Source: Undaria pinnatifida (Eukaryota > Sar > Phaeophyceae > Laminariales > Alariaceae). Taken from it: 64,000 nucleotides of DNA. The stretch covers positions 9,301,967 through 9,365,966 of the forward strand of contig JABAKD010000015.1 in the NCBI GenBank assembly GCA_012845835.1, read 5' to 3'. Positions 57,901-63,880 of this stretch are shown piece after piece (position 1 is the first letter of the stretch; each line of letters starts with the position of its first letter). A program made the translations under genes and the position numbers. The notes below the pieces were generated by a model, which did no database searches, was not told the DNA's origin, and was given only the letters and a program-made list of their open reading frames with translations.

Positions 57901-60123
57901 CACCGCTGGTGTGCTGGTTCTTTCTGCAGTCAACTTATCTTTGATAATCTATTTGTGTCCCCTTTCCATTTGCACTTTCTGTTCTTGACGCGGGCTGGGT
58001 GTTGTTATCTACGTTGCTGCTGTGTTTGGCTTACCAGAGGTACCAGGTGCTGTGTTCGTTGTTACTTTTATTGTTTCGGTTCGTTACATTTGAATTACAC
58101 TGCTGTGTTGGGTTTGGGCGCGACGATAGCCGTATGGGCACCAATCGCGTCAGAAGAAACAGTAAGCAAGTGATTGACCATGCGCCAAAGTTCCACAAAA
58201 TGTTCACGGTATTCTTTATACTCCGAGTATACTTCGAGTATTCGTGACGTATTTGGCACTGCGAGTAGTCGCAGTATTGATTGGCAGTACCGATGGGCGG
58301 AATACTGCGAGTGCTGGGAGTATTGGCCGGATCGATGGCCGAAATACTGCGTCAGGACTACTGGGATACAAAACTCCGAGAATACGCAGTACTCGTATAC
58401 TGTATAAACATCTTTAACAATCAGTTGACGCCTGCAGCACCTCGCCGTACGAAAGCCTGAAATATTTTCCAATTCACTTTTCCAGTTAGCTTTGCCCTTT
58501 CTCATTTTCCTTTTGAGTATACCCTCGGAGAAGCTATACTGAGGCGATGATGTCGGTATGGACACCGCCGTCCAATATGCAGCAGGTAGAGGACAGAACG
58601 GGCACCAATGCTCCTAGCCCTCTAGTAGTTGCATTCGGAACCCAGTTTGGGTGCTGCCCCGATGCCGGCTGGGTGGTTTCTGCTTTGTAGCTATGTTTTT
58701 TTTTGTGTTCTAGTCTAGACTAGTCTAGACTCTAGATCTAGTGTTTTAGCTTCATTTTCGTAATGGGTACGGGAGCGATGATGACAGCGTGAACACTACT
58801 ACTGCCACTACTATTAATACCACAAATACTGCCGTCGTCAGACAGCAGAGTGAGTGTTCTTATTATACCAATATTTATATTCCATTTCGATCTTGATGTT
58901 TCCACGCATCCATCTACATCCAGCTCAACCACTGTCCGTGCGTGATCACAGAGCGACCAGCTCTGCTGTCACCACGTAGTACGAGACAAAACAAACATGC
59001 AAGCCAGCAAACCAACCTACTTTCGGTGAACAAAGTAATTAAAAAAATTAAAAAGACAAGAATAACGAGCAAGGCCCAAAGGCACGACCCACAACACATT
59101 GCTGTCTCGTAGTTTGTAACCACAGAGCTCGTCTCTCTACTCTCTAGGAAGAGGCATCGACACGGACACTGGTTGTGCTGGATGTTGATGGGTGGAAATA
59201 CCAGCTTAATTGATATGAAAACACATACAACAGCAGTCTAGTGTAGAACACACCCTCTTCGAAAAAAGAAATATTGTTCAAACCACCAATTGGGGCAATA
59301 CTAATGCTTCTGTCGTACACTAGGTGTGCCCTGTAGTCTATATTGCTGTGTACACCGGGACGAAATGTCAGGTTCATGTGAAGAATACACACATCATCAT
59401 CGGGGCTATTTGAAGTTTGGAACGGCGTGAGTATGGGCCACAAACGCCACAGAGAGAGGCCGTGCGGAACTCTTCGTGTGTGTTGATAACCTGGTACATG
59501 AAGTTGTTGTTGTTGTTGTTTTTTGTTCTCACATTCACTCGCATAATCAAGTCCGCGGTCACAGGACAGGCTCCAGTCACTCTGGAGCTGAGGAATACCC
59601 CAGGGGAAAACACAAACAACCCGAGGTGGTACACGCATAGCACAGCTGACGCAATTCATGCCTCCACCAGAAACATATAAAAGTGAAATCGGGAGTCAGT
59701 CTACGATGTGCCAGTTCCATGACGGTGCATACGTCTCATTACTCACGCCTGGAGAAACCAACTATTCCGATTGCCACCCAGGGAAGACTACCACGTAGGG
59801 TACCCTCGGGACGGGCCAGTGTTCCCACCCTCACTTATTTTCTTGCCGCTCTATTCTCAGATTTGGTATACATACGTATCATAAGGATTTAGCATAGGCT
59901 GCACAATCACAATCGTTTCGTATAGGCGCCACAAAGCGCCAAGAGCCAAGCTGGCCGTCTGCTTCCCTCCGCTACAAGTAGACGCTCTGGAATCGGTGGT
60001 ATACCCACTATCATGGTGTAATTAAAGAGGGCTCTTATAGTGCTGCCGCCCGACCCACGATGACTCACCGTACACGAACAGCAGGACCAACAAGACGTAG
60101 CGCGCGTAGGAAGTCATCGCCAT
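30826..60123 (-). CDS. MFS transporter (Spinster-like), complete 11-exon gene
   Basis: Membrane transporter of the Major Facilitator Superfamily. It probably moves a small organic solute or lipid by ion-coupled or facilitated transport; the substrate cannot be read from sequence. Joining exons 60069-60123, 55919-55995, 54090-54176, 53097-53324, 49370-49641, 48061-48197, 44317-44392, 38715-38846, 33941-34057, 33069-33177 and 30826-30966 gives 1431 nt (476 aa plus TAG). All donors are GT, all acceptors AG, and every junction phase agrees. About 12 hydrophobic segments are visible. The loop after TM2 has MFS motif A ([10 protein letters not shown], residues 81-90), TM4 has the [10 protein letters not shown] pattern, and an ADRW motif follows TM8 as the second-half counterpart. 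The Spinster-like assignment (TC 2.A.1.49) rests on overall pattern and is less sure than MFS itself. Introns range from 763 to 5470 bp and are full of transposons. No selenocysteine, frameshift or internal stop was needed. The start is the first of two nearby ATGs (codons 1 and 3). Confidence 0.9.
31337..31594. mobile_element. MITE family M1 copy (MFS intron 10 region boundary)
   Basis: 258 bp with 11 identical outer bases (GACGCGTGCTA) at both ends. Flanks TTTA and TTTC are a near-match 4-bp duplication. It holds the family blocks TGGTTTCTGAATGACGGTGC and CTCCCAAATTGAAAAATCTC. It lies in intron 10 of the transporter. Confidence 0.8.
32285..32660 (+). repeat. Repeat family R1 copy, truncated (MFS intron 10... 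gap)
   Basis: R1 head and first module, in forward orientation. It lies within MFS intron 10 (30967-33068). Confidence 0.75.
33069..33177 (-). CDS. MFS gene exon 10 (TM11)
   Basis: Follows CCACAG, completes the split Arg, and encodes [20 protein letters not shown] and a following TGLVLDTY segment. It ends in phase 0 on Lys at GTAAAA. The hydrophobic glycine-rich run fits TM11. Confidence 0.88.
33941..34057 (-). CDS. MFS gene exon 9 (TM10, PPRMR loop)
   Basis: Follows ACAAAG. It encodes [18 protein letters not shown] and then [21 protein letters not shown]-x-W-x-GP followed by P-P-R-x-R is a conserved signature at TM10-TM11 of Spinster-like MFS proteins. It ends two bases into the last Arg codon at GTGAGT. 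Confidence 0.9.
34271..34380. repeat. Two 50-bp tandem copies (MFS intron 8)
   Basis: GACGCTTTAAAGCATTATAC followed by TGTATGTATAGTCTAGTGGT occurs twice in a row. Confidence 0.9.
34974..35055. mobile_element. 82-bp MITE in a TTAA site (piggyBac-like), inside LINE-B
   Basis: Flanked by TTAA at 34970-34973 and 35056-35059, with short CCCCT/AGGGG ends. Removing it with one TTAA restores the LINE-B frame across the site (IMLL joined to STVVKTF). Confidence 0.75.
35619..35729. mobile_element. 111-bp MITE flanked by TA, inside LINE-B
   Basis: Ends are perfect inverted repeats (TTTACGGAGGAC), flanked by TA at 35617-35618 and 35730-35731, as for Tc1/mariner-type MITEs. Removing it joins KAL to [11 protein letters not shown], the expected LINE-B reading. 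Confidence 0.75.
37023..37396 (+). mobile_element. TRIM retrotransposon (374 bp) with identical 84-bp LTRs
   Basis: Two identical 84-bp direct repeats (37023-37106, 37313-37396) start TGTTATAAGG and end TTCCTTAACA. A primer-binding site begins TGGCGTCGTCGG at 37109, two bases after the first LTR. A polypurine tract (AGGGGGGGAGAG, 37301-37312) directly precedes the second. Flanking bases GCGA and GCAA suggest a 4-5 bp target duplication with one mismatch. The 206-bp interior has no coding capacity. It carries a tRNA-like T-arm at 37144-37160. It is inserted in the 3' end of LINE-B. Identical LTRs imply recent insertion. Confidence 0.88.
37144..37166 (+). promoter_or_regulatory. tRNA-like T-arm / Pol III B-box inside the TRIM
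   Basis: A 5-bp stem (GTGGG/CCCAC) encloses the canonical 7-nt loop TTCGATC, followed by CATCCA like a tRNA 3' end. No matching 5' acceptor strand or A box is seen, so this is not a whole tRNA gene. Confidence 0.6.
37505..37570. mobile_element. M1 MITE end fragment
   Basis: GACGCGTGCTACCATAGAGG at 37509 is a well-kept M1 terminus. The matching second end is not clear. Other partial M1 pieces lie at 38530-38660 and 39010-39200. Confidence 0.5.
37571..38714. other. MFS intron 8 DNA without a recognised gene
   Basis: Between the M1 end fragment and exon 8. A 121-codon plus-strand ORF (38000-38365) is not recognised. An M1 right-end piece lies at 38530-38660. Confidence 0.55.
38715..38846 (-). 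CDS. MFS gene exon 8 (TM9, TM10 start)
   Basis: Begins with the third base of the split Arg codon, so exons 7 and 8 together read [15 protein letters not shown]. It continues with the TM9 run [18 protein letters not shown]. The acceptor is GGAAAG with a weak pyrimidine tract, the least typical in the gene; an in-frame stop 30-40 nt upstream limits alternatives. The donor is GTGAGT. Confidence 0.83.
39312..39959 (-). CDS. OTU-domain cysteine protease, nested in intron 7 of the MFS gene
   Basis: Intact 215-aa ORF. Residues 1-65 are an Asn/Ser/Asp-rich low-complexity leader. Residues 70-207 look like an OTU (ovarian tumour) fold: the GDGACLLR catalytic block gives Asp73 and nucleophile Cys76, a helical segment follows, [11 protein letters not shown] is the usual middle motif, and SFHYASL gives the catalytic His205. 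OTU enzymes usually cleave ubiquitin chains, but they also occur in transposons and viruses, where they may process proteins. Known OTU domains are 120-180 aa, so this one is close to full length. A TATA-like stretch (TATAAAGAGATATAAAG) lies about 25-45 nt before the ATG. The 5' end and upstream DNA are duplicated at 40306-40470. It may be an element cargo gene rather than a host gene. Confidence 0.72.
   Translation of the reverse strand: MCTQQTISATNIGINCARGKILGTENKQQIDTNDSSNSSDSSTNPPDSENDQDNNSGNNNNSGQWSIIPEIGDGACLLRCISRRVHNNPALHHIVRAHIIAHITTNLYTVIPGSGFNTFHDSILAGANQELVEVAGSQPTTYSSVEEYLHFMSQPYAYATNVELIAATQLYGVDFRITYHTEPQQYPNPPPLNVCDILYYPHSFHYASLRYTPSA
39910..40470. repeat. Direct duplication of the OTU 5' region (39910-40074 and 40306-40470)
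   Basis: About 165 bp covering the first OTU codons and the upstream TATA-like region are repeated with very few differences, separated by about 230 bp. Only the copy at 39910 is followed by the full ORF. Confidence 0.85.
39985..40010 (-). promoter_or_regulatory. TATA-like sequence upstream of the OTU gene
   Basis: TATAAAGAGATATAAAG reads on the minus strand just before the OTU start codon. It is a plausible core promoter but unproven. The same sequence is in the duplicated copy at 40306-40470. Confidence 0.35.
40471..42558. other. MFS intron 7 DNA without a recognised gene
   Basis: AC-rich stretch (41060-41150: CACAACACA-type) and GGTATGGTATAAGG short repeats (42090-42175). Other ORFs are short and unrecognised. 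Confidence 0.6.
42559..43270. mobile_element. Cluster of two or three M1 MITE copies (MFS intron 7)
   Basis: Copy one begins GACGCGTGCTGCGGTGGAGG near 42559 and fades by 42810. Copy two begins ACACGTGCTACGATAGAGG near 42868 and ends at CACTTCTGCCGCAGCATTCG near 43160. The last 110 bp are repeated to 43270. Confidence 0.65.
43300..43560. repeat. Repeat family M3 (TCACTCGCGCGAGTGA palindrome)
   Basis: Contains GGGGTCACTCGCGCGAGTGA, then about 150 bp later CGCTGCGCTAAACAATTCGC and GTACAGAGTTACTCGTTTCG. Related pieces occur at 17280-17490, 45115-45145, 45895-46105, 46935-46960, 47260-47370 and 49150-49180. Ends and target duplications could not be fixed. Confidence 0.5.
44110..44215 (+). mobile_element. 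LINE-B 3' end fragment (MFS intron 7)
   Basis: CGTGGTCAATGATCAAATGA and CAACCAACAAATGAGTACGC match the 3' end of LINE-B (36990-37020 joined to 37397-37420). The rest of the element is absent. Confidence 0.55.
44317..44392 (-). CDS. MFS gene exon 7 (TM8)
   Basis: Short exon after TTTGCAG encoding [20 protein letters not shown] and then YAAD, with two bases (AG) left at GTAAAT. The split first codon (T+AT) is Tyr. The Gly/Ser pattern and the AD before Arg match TM8 and the motif A counterpart. Confidence 0.87.
44859..45098. mobile_element. MITE family M1 copy, 4-bp TSD GAAA
   Basis: 240 bp from GACGCCTGCTACGATAGAGG to CTGTCGTAGCACGCGTC, flanked on both sides by GAAA. It is one of the best preserved copies. 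It lies in MFS intron 6. Confidence 0.85.
45190..45860. mobile_element. Two M2 MITE copies (about 45190-45380 and 45606-45850)
   Basis: Both share CTTTAACGAAATCGCCGGTT or its variant, CCAGCTCC(C/G)GGCCGTA, and a GGTTCTAC/CGTTCTACGG end. The right ends are decayed. A short M1 end (CCTCTATCGTAGCGCGC) lies between them at about 45490. Confidence 0.6.
46982..47224. mobile_element. MITE family M2 copy, inverted, 4-bp TSD TTGG (MFS intron 6)
   Basis: From GACTGATTCTACGATAGTC to GGTCTACCGTAGAACGACTC, flanked by TTGG on both sides. The same interior blocks as at 29265 appear in reverse. Confidence 0.75.
48061..48197 (-). CDS. MFS gene exon 6 (TM7)
   Basis: Begins [17 protein letters not shown] after a TGAAG acceptor, then [17 protein letters not shown], typical of TM7 opening the second half of MFS proteins. 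It ends one base into a codon at GTGAGC. A CAC/CAT-rich simple repeat lies just upstream in intron 5 (48230-48475). Confidence 0.9.
48230..48475. repeat. CAC/CAT-rich simple repeat (MFS intron 5)
   Basis: CCACCATCACCACC-type repeat with a perfect ACACCACCA run near 48410-48455. It lies 33 bp from exon 6. Confidence 0.95.
48540..48830 (+). pseudogene. Possible Copia gag zinc-knuckle remnant (MFS intron 5)
   Basis: [18 protein letters not shown] (48570-48630) and, in another frame, [15 protein letters not shown] (48739-48783) resemble two worn CCHC knuckles in the order found in some Copia gag proteins. Key Cys and His residues are missing in both. The plus strand is antisense to the transporter. 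Weak call. Confidence 0.3.
48958..48980. repeat. Poly-G run
   Basis: More than 20 consecutive G on the plus strand. It lies in intron 5. Confidence 0.95.
49370..49641 (-). CDS. MFS gene exon 5 (TM5, TM6, central loop)
   Basis: Begins [15 protein letters not shown] after a CCAAAG acceptor. It spans TM5 and TM6, then a Pro/Glu/Thr-rich cytoplasmic loop. It ends two bases into a codon at GTGAGG, and the split codon with exon 6 is TGC (Cys). Confidence 0.9.
49655..49705. repeat. GGGA repeat beside exon 5
   Basis: On the minus strand this CCCT-rich run forms the polypyrimidine tract just before the exon 5 acceptor. Confidence 0.85.
50340..50895. mobile_element. M1 MITE remnants (MFS intron 4)
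   Basis: ACATGCTACGATACGACACG at about 50340 and TGCACCTCTACCGTGGCACG at about 50862 are decayed ends. Between them lie the TTTTCTGAATGGCAGTGCTC block and a short CGATACGATATGG-type simple repeat (50565-50630). Confidence 0.55.
51090..52440. repeat. G-rich minisatellite (MFS intron 4)
   Basis: Degenerate units with TTGTGGCAAGG and runs of G, typically 25-60 bp long. The cleanest part is four copies of a 24-25 bp unit with GGCAAGGCGGGTTCTTCACC at 51816-51895. Long ORFs on both strands here come from the repeat. Confidence 0.85.
52759..53049 (-). mobile_element. tRNA-derived SINE in MFS intron 4
   Basis: Same family as the copy at 7651, in reverse orientation. The tRNA-like head ends about 48 bp from exon 4 of the transporter. 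Its spacing leaves the GTGAGC donor at 53096 intact. Confidence 0.8.
53097..53324 (-). CDS. MFS gene exon 4 (TM2 end, motif A, TM3, TM4)
   Basis: 76 codons between an ACCCAG acceptor and a GTGAGC donor. It carries MFS motif A ([10 protein letters not shown]) and two more membrane segments, ending in the TM4 region [14 protein letters not shown]. This is the most diagnostic exon of the gene. A SINE (52759-53049) sits just downstream in the intron. Confidence 0.93.
54090..54176 (-). CDS. MFS gene exon 3 (loop and start of TM2)
   Basis: Follows CTACAG and ends before GTGAGT, 29 codons. It contains [15 protein letters not shown], the typical short loop and start of TM2 (G-I-S-x-S-x-Y-G) of this MFS group. 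Confidence 0.88.
55294..55552. mobile_element. M1 MITE copy, decayed (MFS intron 2)
   Basis: Begins GGCGTGCTACGATGGAGATA and ends near CCCCCTACCGTAGCGTTGC, with the family core AACGACGGGGTTTCTTAACC. Confidence 0.6.
55919..55995 (-). CDS. MFS gene exon 2 (TM1 second half)
   Basis: Follows a TGTGCAG acceptor and encodes [20 protein letters not shown] and a short acidic stretch. It ends on ATG before GTGAGC (phase 0). The acidic stretch after the hydrophobic run sits where Spinster-like proteins have an NYxDR-type loop. A later alternative donor (GTACGT, about 25 nt downstream) would break the phase with exon 3. Confidence 0.85.
56001..57049. other. MFS intron 1 DNA without a recognised gene
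   Basis: Unique-looking sequence between exon 2 and the LINE-A fragment. No coding signal beyond short ORFs. Confidence 0.6.
57050..57720 (+). pseudogene. LINE-A fragment, decayed reverse transcriptase (MFS intron 1)
   Basis: Across two frames the plus strand reads [11 protein letters not shown] and [12 protein letters not shown], then [65 protein letters not shown] and finally [13 protein letters not shown]. These are the palm and fingers blocks of the same non-LTR RT type as the 18-20.5 kb copy. The catalytic YADD region is absent. It lies antisense to the transporter gene. Confidence 0.82.
58200..58412. repeat. Degenerate GAGTATT-type array (MFS intron 1)
   Basis: CCGAGTATACTTCGAGTATT, GGCGGAATACTGCGAGT and similar elements occur in both orientations. 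It looks like the subterminal arrays of the hAT element at 4.8 kb but has no visible ends. Confidence 0.5.
59500..59800 (-). repeat. Repeat family R2, inverted (MFS intron 1)
   Basis: Same body as at 21880 with the GTT run at 59503-59522, in reverse. Adjoining 59150-59500 also belongs to a repeat: part of it recurs on the plus strand at 60385-60450. Confidence 0.7.
60069..60123 (-). CDS. MFS gene exon 1 (start codon, TM1 first half)
   Basis: Encodes [18 protein letters not shown] (18 aa) and leaves one base (G) at a GTGAGT donor. The ATG is preceded by a short leader that also occurs before the paralogous exon at 1344, which supports the start. The next exon begins CC, so the split codon is GCC (Ala). 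Confidence 0.85.
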
Positions 60124-60164
60124 TGTGACCTGTTCCTCGTTGCTTCGTCCGCTTTGGTGCCTGC

Positions 60165-60660
60165 TTTGGTGTGGTCTAGACTGTTTTAATTTTGCACCTG
60201 CTTTGCTTTGGTGTCGTAGACTACTCGTGCCATTAATATTACTACGCATAAAAAATGAAAATACACTCTATTAATAGCTGTGAGATCGAAATTATATGAT
60301 ACTGAGTATAATTGTTGTGCCGTGAAGTCCGCTGCGCGCGCTTGTCACGCGAAAGGCCCTTGCAGAAGTGGTGTGTATGTTCTTTCAATTAAACTGGCAT
60401 TTCCACCCATCGGCACCCGGAACAAACAACCATTCACTGCCCATGCCGATGCGTGCTTTGGTGTAGTCTATCTAGACTGTTTTATTTTTGCACCTGCTTT
60501 GCTTTGGTGTAGACTACTCGTGCTATTGATATTACTATAAAAAAATGAAAATACACTCCAGCTGTGAGATCGAAATGATATGATATAATTGTTATGCCGT
60601 GAAGTCCGCTGCGCGCGCTTGTCACGCGAAAGGCCCTTGCAGAAGTGGTGTGTATGTACG
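60165..60660. repeat. Tandem duplication upstream of the MFS gene
   Basis: GCACCTGCTTTGCTTTGGTG, ATGAAAATACACTC and TGAAGTCCGCTGCGCGCGCT recur about 290 bp apart (60165-60375 and 60455-60660). Both copies include the R1 head. This DNA lies directly upstream of the transporter start codon. Confidence 0.8.
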
Positions 60661-61044
60661 TGCTTCTTCTTGGCCGCACCACCACAGAAGACAGAGTGAC
60701 TTCTCCAGATACACGTTTTTTTGTTCAAGTTTTTCACCGTCAGTTTATCTTTTCCATCTCAACCAGCAAGGAGGCGTTACCCTTCTGGACAAGCCGTTGT
60801 TAAACGTCCCCCCCCCCTACGTGTATCTCCGTTCTCCTTACCGCCTCGGTAAAGCATGCTACAAGGCATGCCCTAGCGGGCTTGTAGCGGCAGCGTACCG
60901 GACCAGTTGCAAATAAAAAGAAAGAATAATAATATGAAAGAAGAATCATAAAAAAGGAAAAATAGGCTAGTCTATAGTCTAAAGTCTATAGCTACACTGT
61001 TGTAGCTGTTGTAGTTGCAAGGGGGGTCGCCCACCTATATCCCT

Positions 61045-61231
61045 GGGGTATTCCTCAGCTCCAGAGTGACTGGAGCCTGTCCTGTGACCACGGACTTGAT
61101 TATGCGAGTTAATGTGAGAACAACAACAACAACAGCAACAACAACAACAACAGCAACAACAACAACAACAACAACAGCAACAACAACAACAACAACAACA
61201 GCAACAACAGCAACAACAACAACAACAACAA
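61045..61231 (+). repeat. Repeat family R2 with long CAA/CAG microsatellite
   Basis: The R2 end (CCAGAGTGACTGGAGCCTGT) runs into about 115 bp of CAA with interspersed CAG (61118-61231), which abuts R1. Confidence 0.85.
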
Positions 61232-62860
61232 TCCTTAATGAGGACACACAACCCGTAGTACGCGCGATCGGAGTATCACACACAGCTTGCAAAGATGAGT
61301 TTCGATAAAAAATTCGATCTCACAGCTGGAGAGTGTTTTCATTTTTTATAAGAGTATTTTTTTTTGTGCAAGCTGTGTGTGATACTCCGATCGCGCGTAT
61401 TACGGGTTGTGTGTCCTCATTAAGGATATAGGTCGGCGACTCCTCTTGCAACTACAGTGTAGCTATCAGGGTCAACAGGGTCATGTTAGTCGGTCCGTGC
61501 GCGGAAACTATAAAACCCGTTTCTGAGGGGGGCAAAATCTGACAGCTGTGGAAGGAAATGCATCCGTTTATCAAGTGAATCCGTGAGTCGAATAACCAGT
61601 GAGGGGAGGGCGGAGTTACAGTTTTGAAGGACGTGGGGGCCTGGTTTTGATCAAAAGGGAGCGGGGAGGGGGGGGGTGGACGAGCGGGGCAGCTCAATTT
61701 GTGCGTGGAAACTATAAATCCTGTAAGGGGATGAATCTGACGGTTTTGGAAAAAAAGCACCAGTTTATCATGGCGGGGGGGGGGGGGGGGGGGGGCGGGG
61801 GGCGGGGCGGGTGGGGCAGCTCAATCCGTGCGTGGAAATTATACAATATTTTGAGGGGATAAATGTGACGGTTTAGGAAAGAATGCGCCAGTTTATCATG
61901 TATATCCTGTAAGTCGTACAACCAGTGAGTAGAGGGCGGAGTGTTCGAGGGGGTGGGGGTGGGGTGGGGTGGGGGGGTGGGGAGGTGGGGGGTGGGGGAG
62001 GGAGGGGGGGAGGGGGGCGGGGGGGGGGGGGAGGGGAGGGCTTCAGGTGGCATAGATGTAGGGGTTTGCTATACGTGTGGCGCTAGGTGTAGGCGATTGT
62101 GCGGGTGGTGGGGAAGGAGGGGACGTTGGGGGGGGGGGAAGCAGCGGCATGGATGGCTCTAGAAAGATAATGAGGTGATATCCAGTGCGTGGAAGTGTTT
62201 ATTACTCTGGCGGATTTTGATCTTGGGTGGGCCGTTTAAGCAAGGAAGAACGAAAAAAAAAAAAAAAAGGGGGGGGGGGGGGGTTAAGAGGTTTAGGCCA
62301 CATAAAAAATATAAGATTAAAATATACTCCGGCTGTGAGATCAAATATATTTAGGGGCCTGTTATACGCGTGGTGCTAGGTCTAGGCGATCGTGCGGGTG
62401 GTGGGTAAGGAGGGGGCGTTGGAGGGGGAGGTTGGGGGGGGGGGGGGGAGAGAATGAAAACTACGTCATGGACGGTCGGAACGATAATGACGTGATATCA
62501 ACTGCGTAGAGGTGTTTTTTACTCTGGCCGATTTCGATTGTAAGTGGGGCGTTTGAACAAACTGGGCGAGAGAACAAAAAAATATAAAAGGGAGGGCGGA
62601 AATGAGTTGGAGCTACGGCATGGATGGCTAGGAAGGTAATGAGGTGATATCGGCTGGCTGGTAATGTTTACTATTCTGTCTGGTAGATTTTGATTTTGGT
62701 GGGGCGTTTGAACAAGAGGCATCGGGGGAGGGGGGTGGGGCGTTTGAACAAGAGGGATCGGGGGAGGGGGGGCCGGGACATTTCAACATGTGCGCGGAAA
62801 CTATAAATCGGTAAAGGGGACAAACCTGACGGTTGTAGAAAGAAGACATCCTTTTATATC
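61232..62860. repeat. R1 cluster, head-to-head, with long poly-G runs
   Basis: An inverted R1 head (61232-61352) abuts a forward copy (61358-61930). Modules with G runs follow (61772-61800, 61960-62040, 62265-62283, 62430-62450), sharing TTTGAACAAGAGGGATCGG and GATGGCTCTAGAAAGATAAT with the 14.5-15.6 kb cluster in reverse. It holds no gene. Confidence 0.75.
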
Positions 62861-62899
62861 ATCTGCCTGGTAATGTTTACTATTCTAGAGGGTTTTATG

Positions 62900-63880
62900 T
62901 TAGATGCAGTATGCACCCCAGTGATTAGGTGTAGTAAACAACGTGTTAAATGTTCATAATTTGTTATTGTACATGAATCGAAAGATAGCACATTTCAATC
63001 GATAGGTACAATAATATAGTTACCATTATTTTCTGACATCGCTAATTATAAGAAAGAGATACGCATTGCCAACTACAACAGGCGAGGTGATGTTGTCATG
63101 CAATGTCATCGCCATCATGTCGTTACCATTATTATCTGACATCGCTAATTATAAGAAAGAGATTCGTATTGCCAAATACAACAGGCGAGGTGATGTGGTC
63201 ATGCAATGTCATCGCCATTGAGCACGAGAGCGAGAAATGCAAATCGTCAGTGTTTTGAACGGAACGCTTGGTGTACACGCGCTCAATTACGTTACTTCGT
63301 TAGTCATGCTTCGCTTGGCATAGGGTGGAAGGCCATCATGCGGACGGTATGTACGAAATACCCTACGTAATAGGTTGGTAGTGGGGTTTACCGCAATTTT
63401 AACATATCTGCCTGTGCTTCCTTTTTAAATTATTATTGTTTCAAATGTACGATTTCACGCCCATGATTTTTACCGTGCCGATGTGGGGCGCTGAGGTCGC
63501 CAACTCTAAGACAGAGATACATCTTACAAATAAACACAGCAAGCGAATTGGGCATGCGATGTCACCACTATTTAACGCGAGGGTGACTATACTTCGTTAA
63601 GCATACGCTGCTGATTTTGGTAGAGGTTGTCTCACGTCGTGGGCATGCGATGTCACCACTATTGAACGCGACGGTGACTTTACTTCGTTAGGCATATGCT
63701 ACTGCGTTTTGTATGGTAGAGGTTGTCAGGCAATCGTGCAAACGGACGGAGGCACAAAATACCCTGCGTAATAGGTTGGTAGTGTGGTCTACCGCAGTGT
63801 TAACATATCTGTCTGCACTTCTTTTCCACATTATTTTATAGTAGTGTACGATTATACGTCCTGTTTTCTCCCCACTGTCG
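62900..63880. repeat. Upstream module of the 14 kb cluster, inverted and tandemly repeated
   Basis: GACATCGCTAATTATAAGAA with CAACAGGCGAGGTGATG occurs twice (about 63030-63120 and 63120-63225), plus a worn third copy (63485-63590). GGTTGGTAGTG(G/T)GGT(T/C)TACCGCA with its flanks also occurs twice (63370, 63770). It is the reverse complement of 14140-14460. No gene was seen to the right edge. Confidence 0.75.

Noticed and set aside
59144-59659. 171-aa minus-strand ORF as a gene
   Set aside because: It is made of repeat R2, a microsatellite (poly-Gln) and a segment that recurs at 60385-60450. No domain was recognised.
59660-59795. Conserved small protein shared with 21918-22052
   Set aside because: Both copies are open for about 45 codons, but most differences change the amino acid and fall at first or second codon positions, as expected for neutral repeat copies.
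60979-61308. Poly-Cys, poly-Val and poly-Thr ORFs
   Set aside because: Translation of the CAA/CAG microsatellite in different frames.
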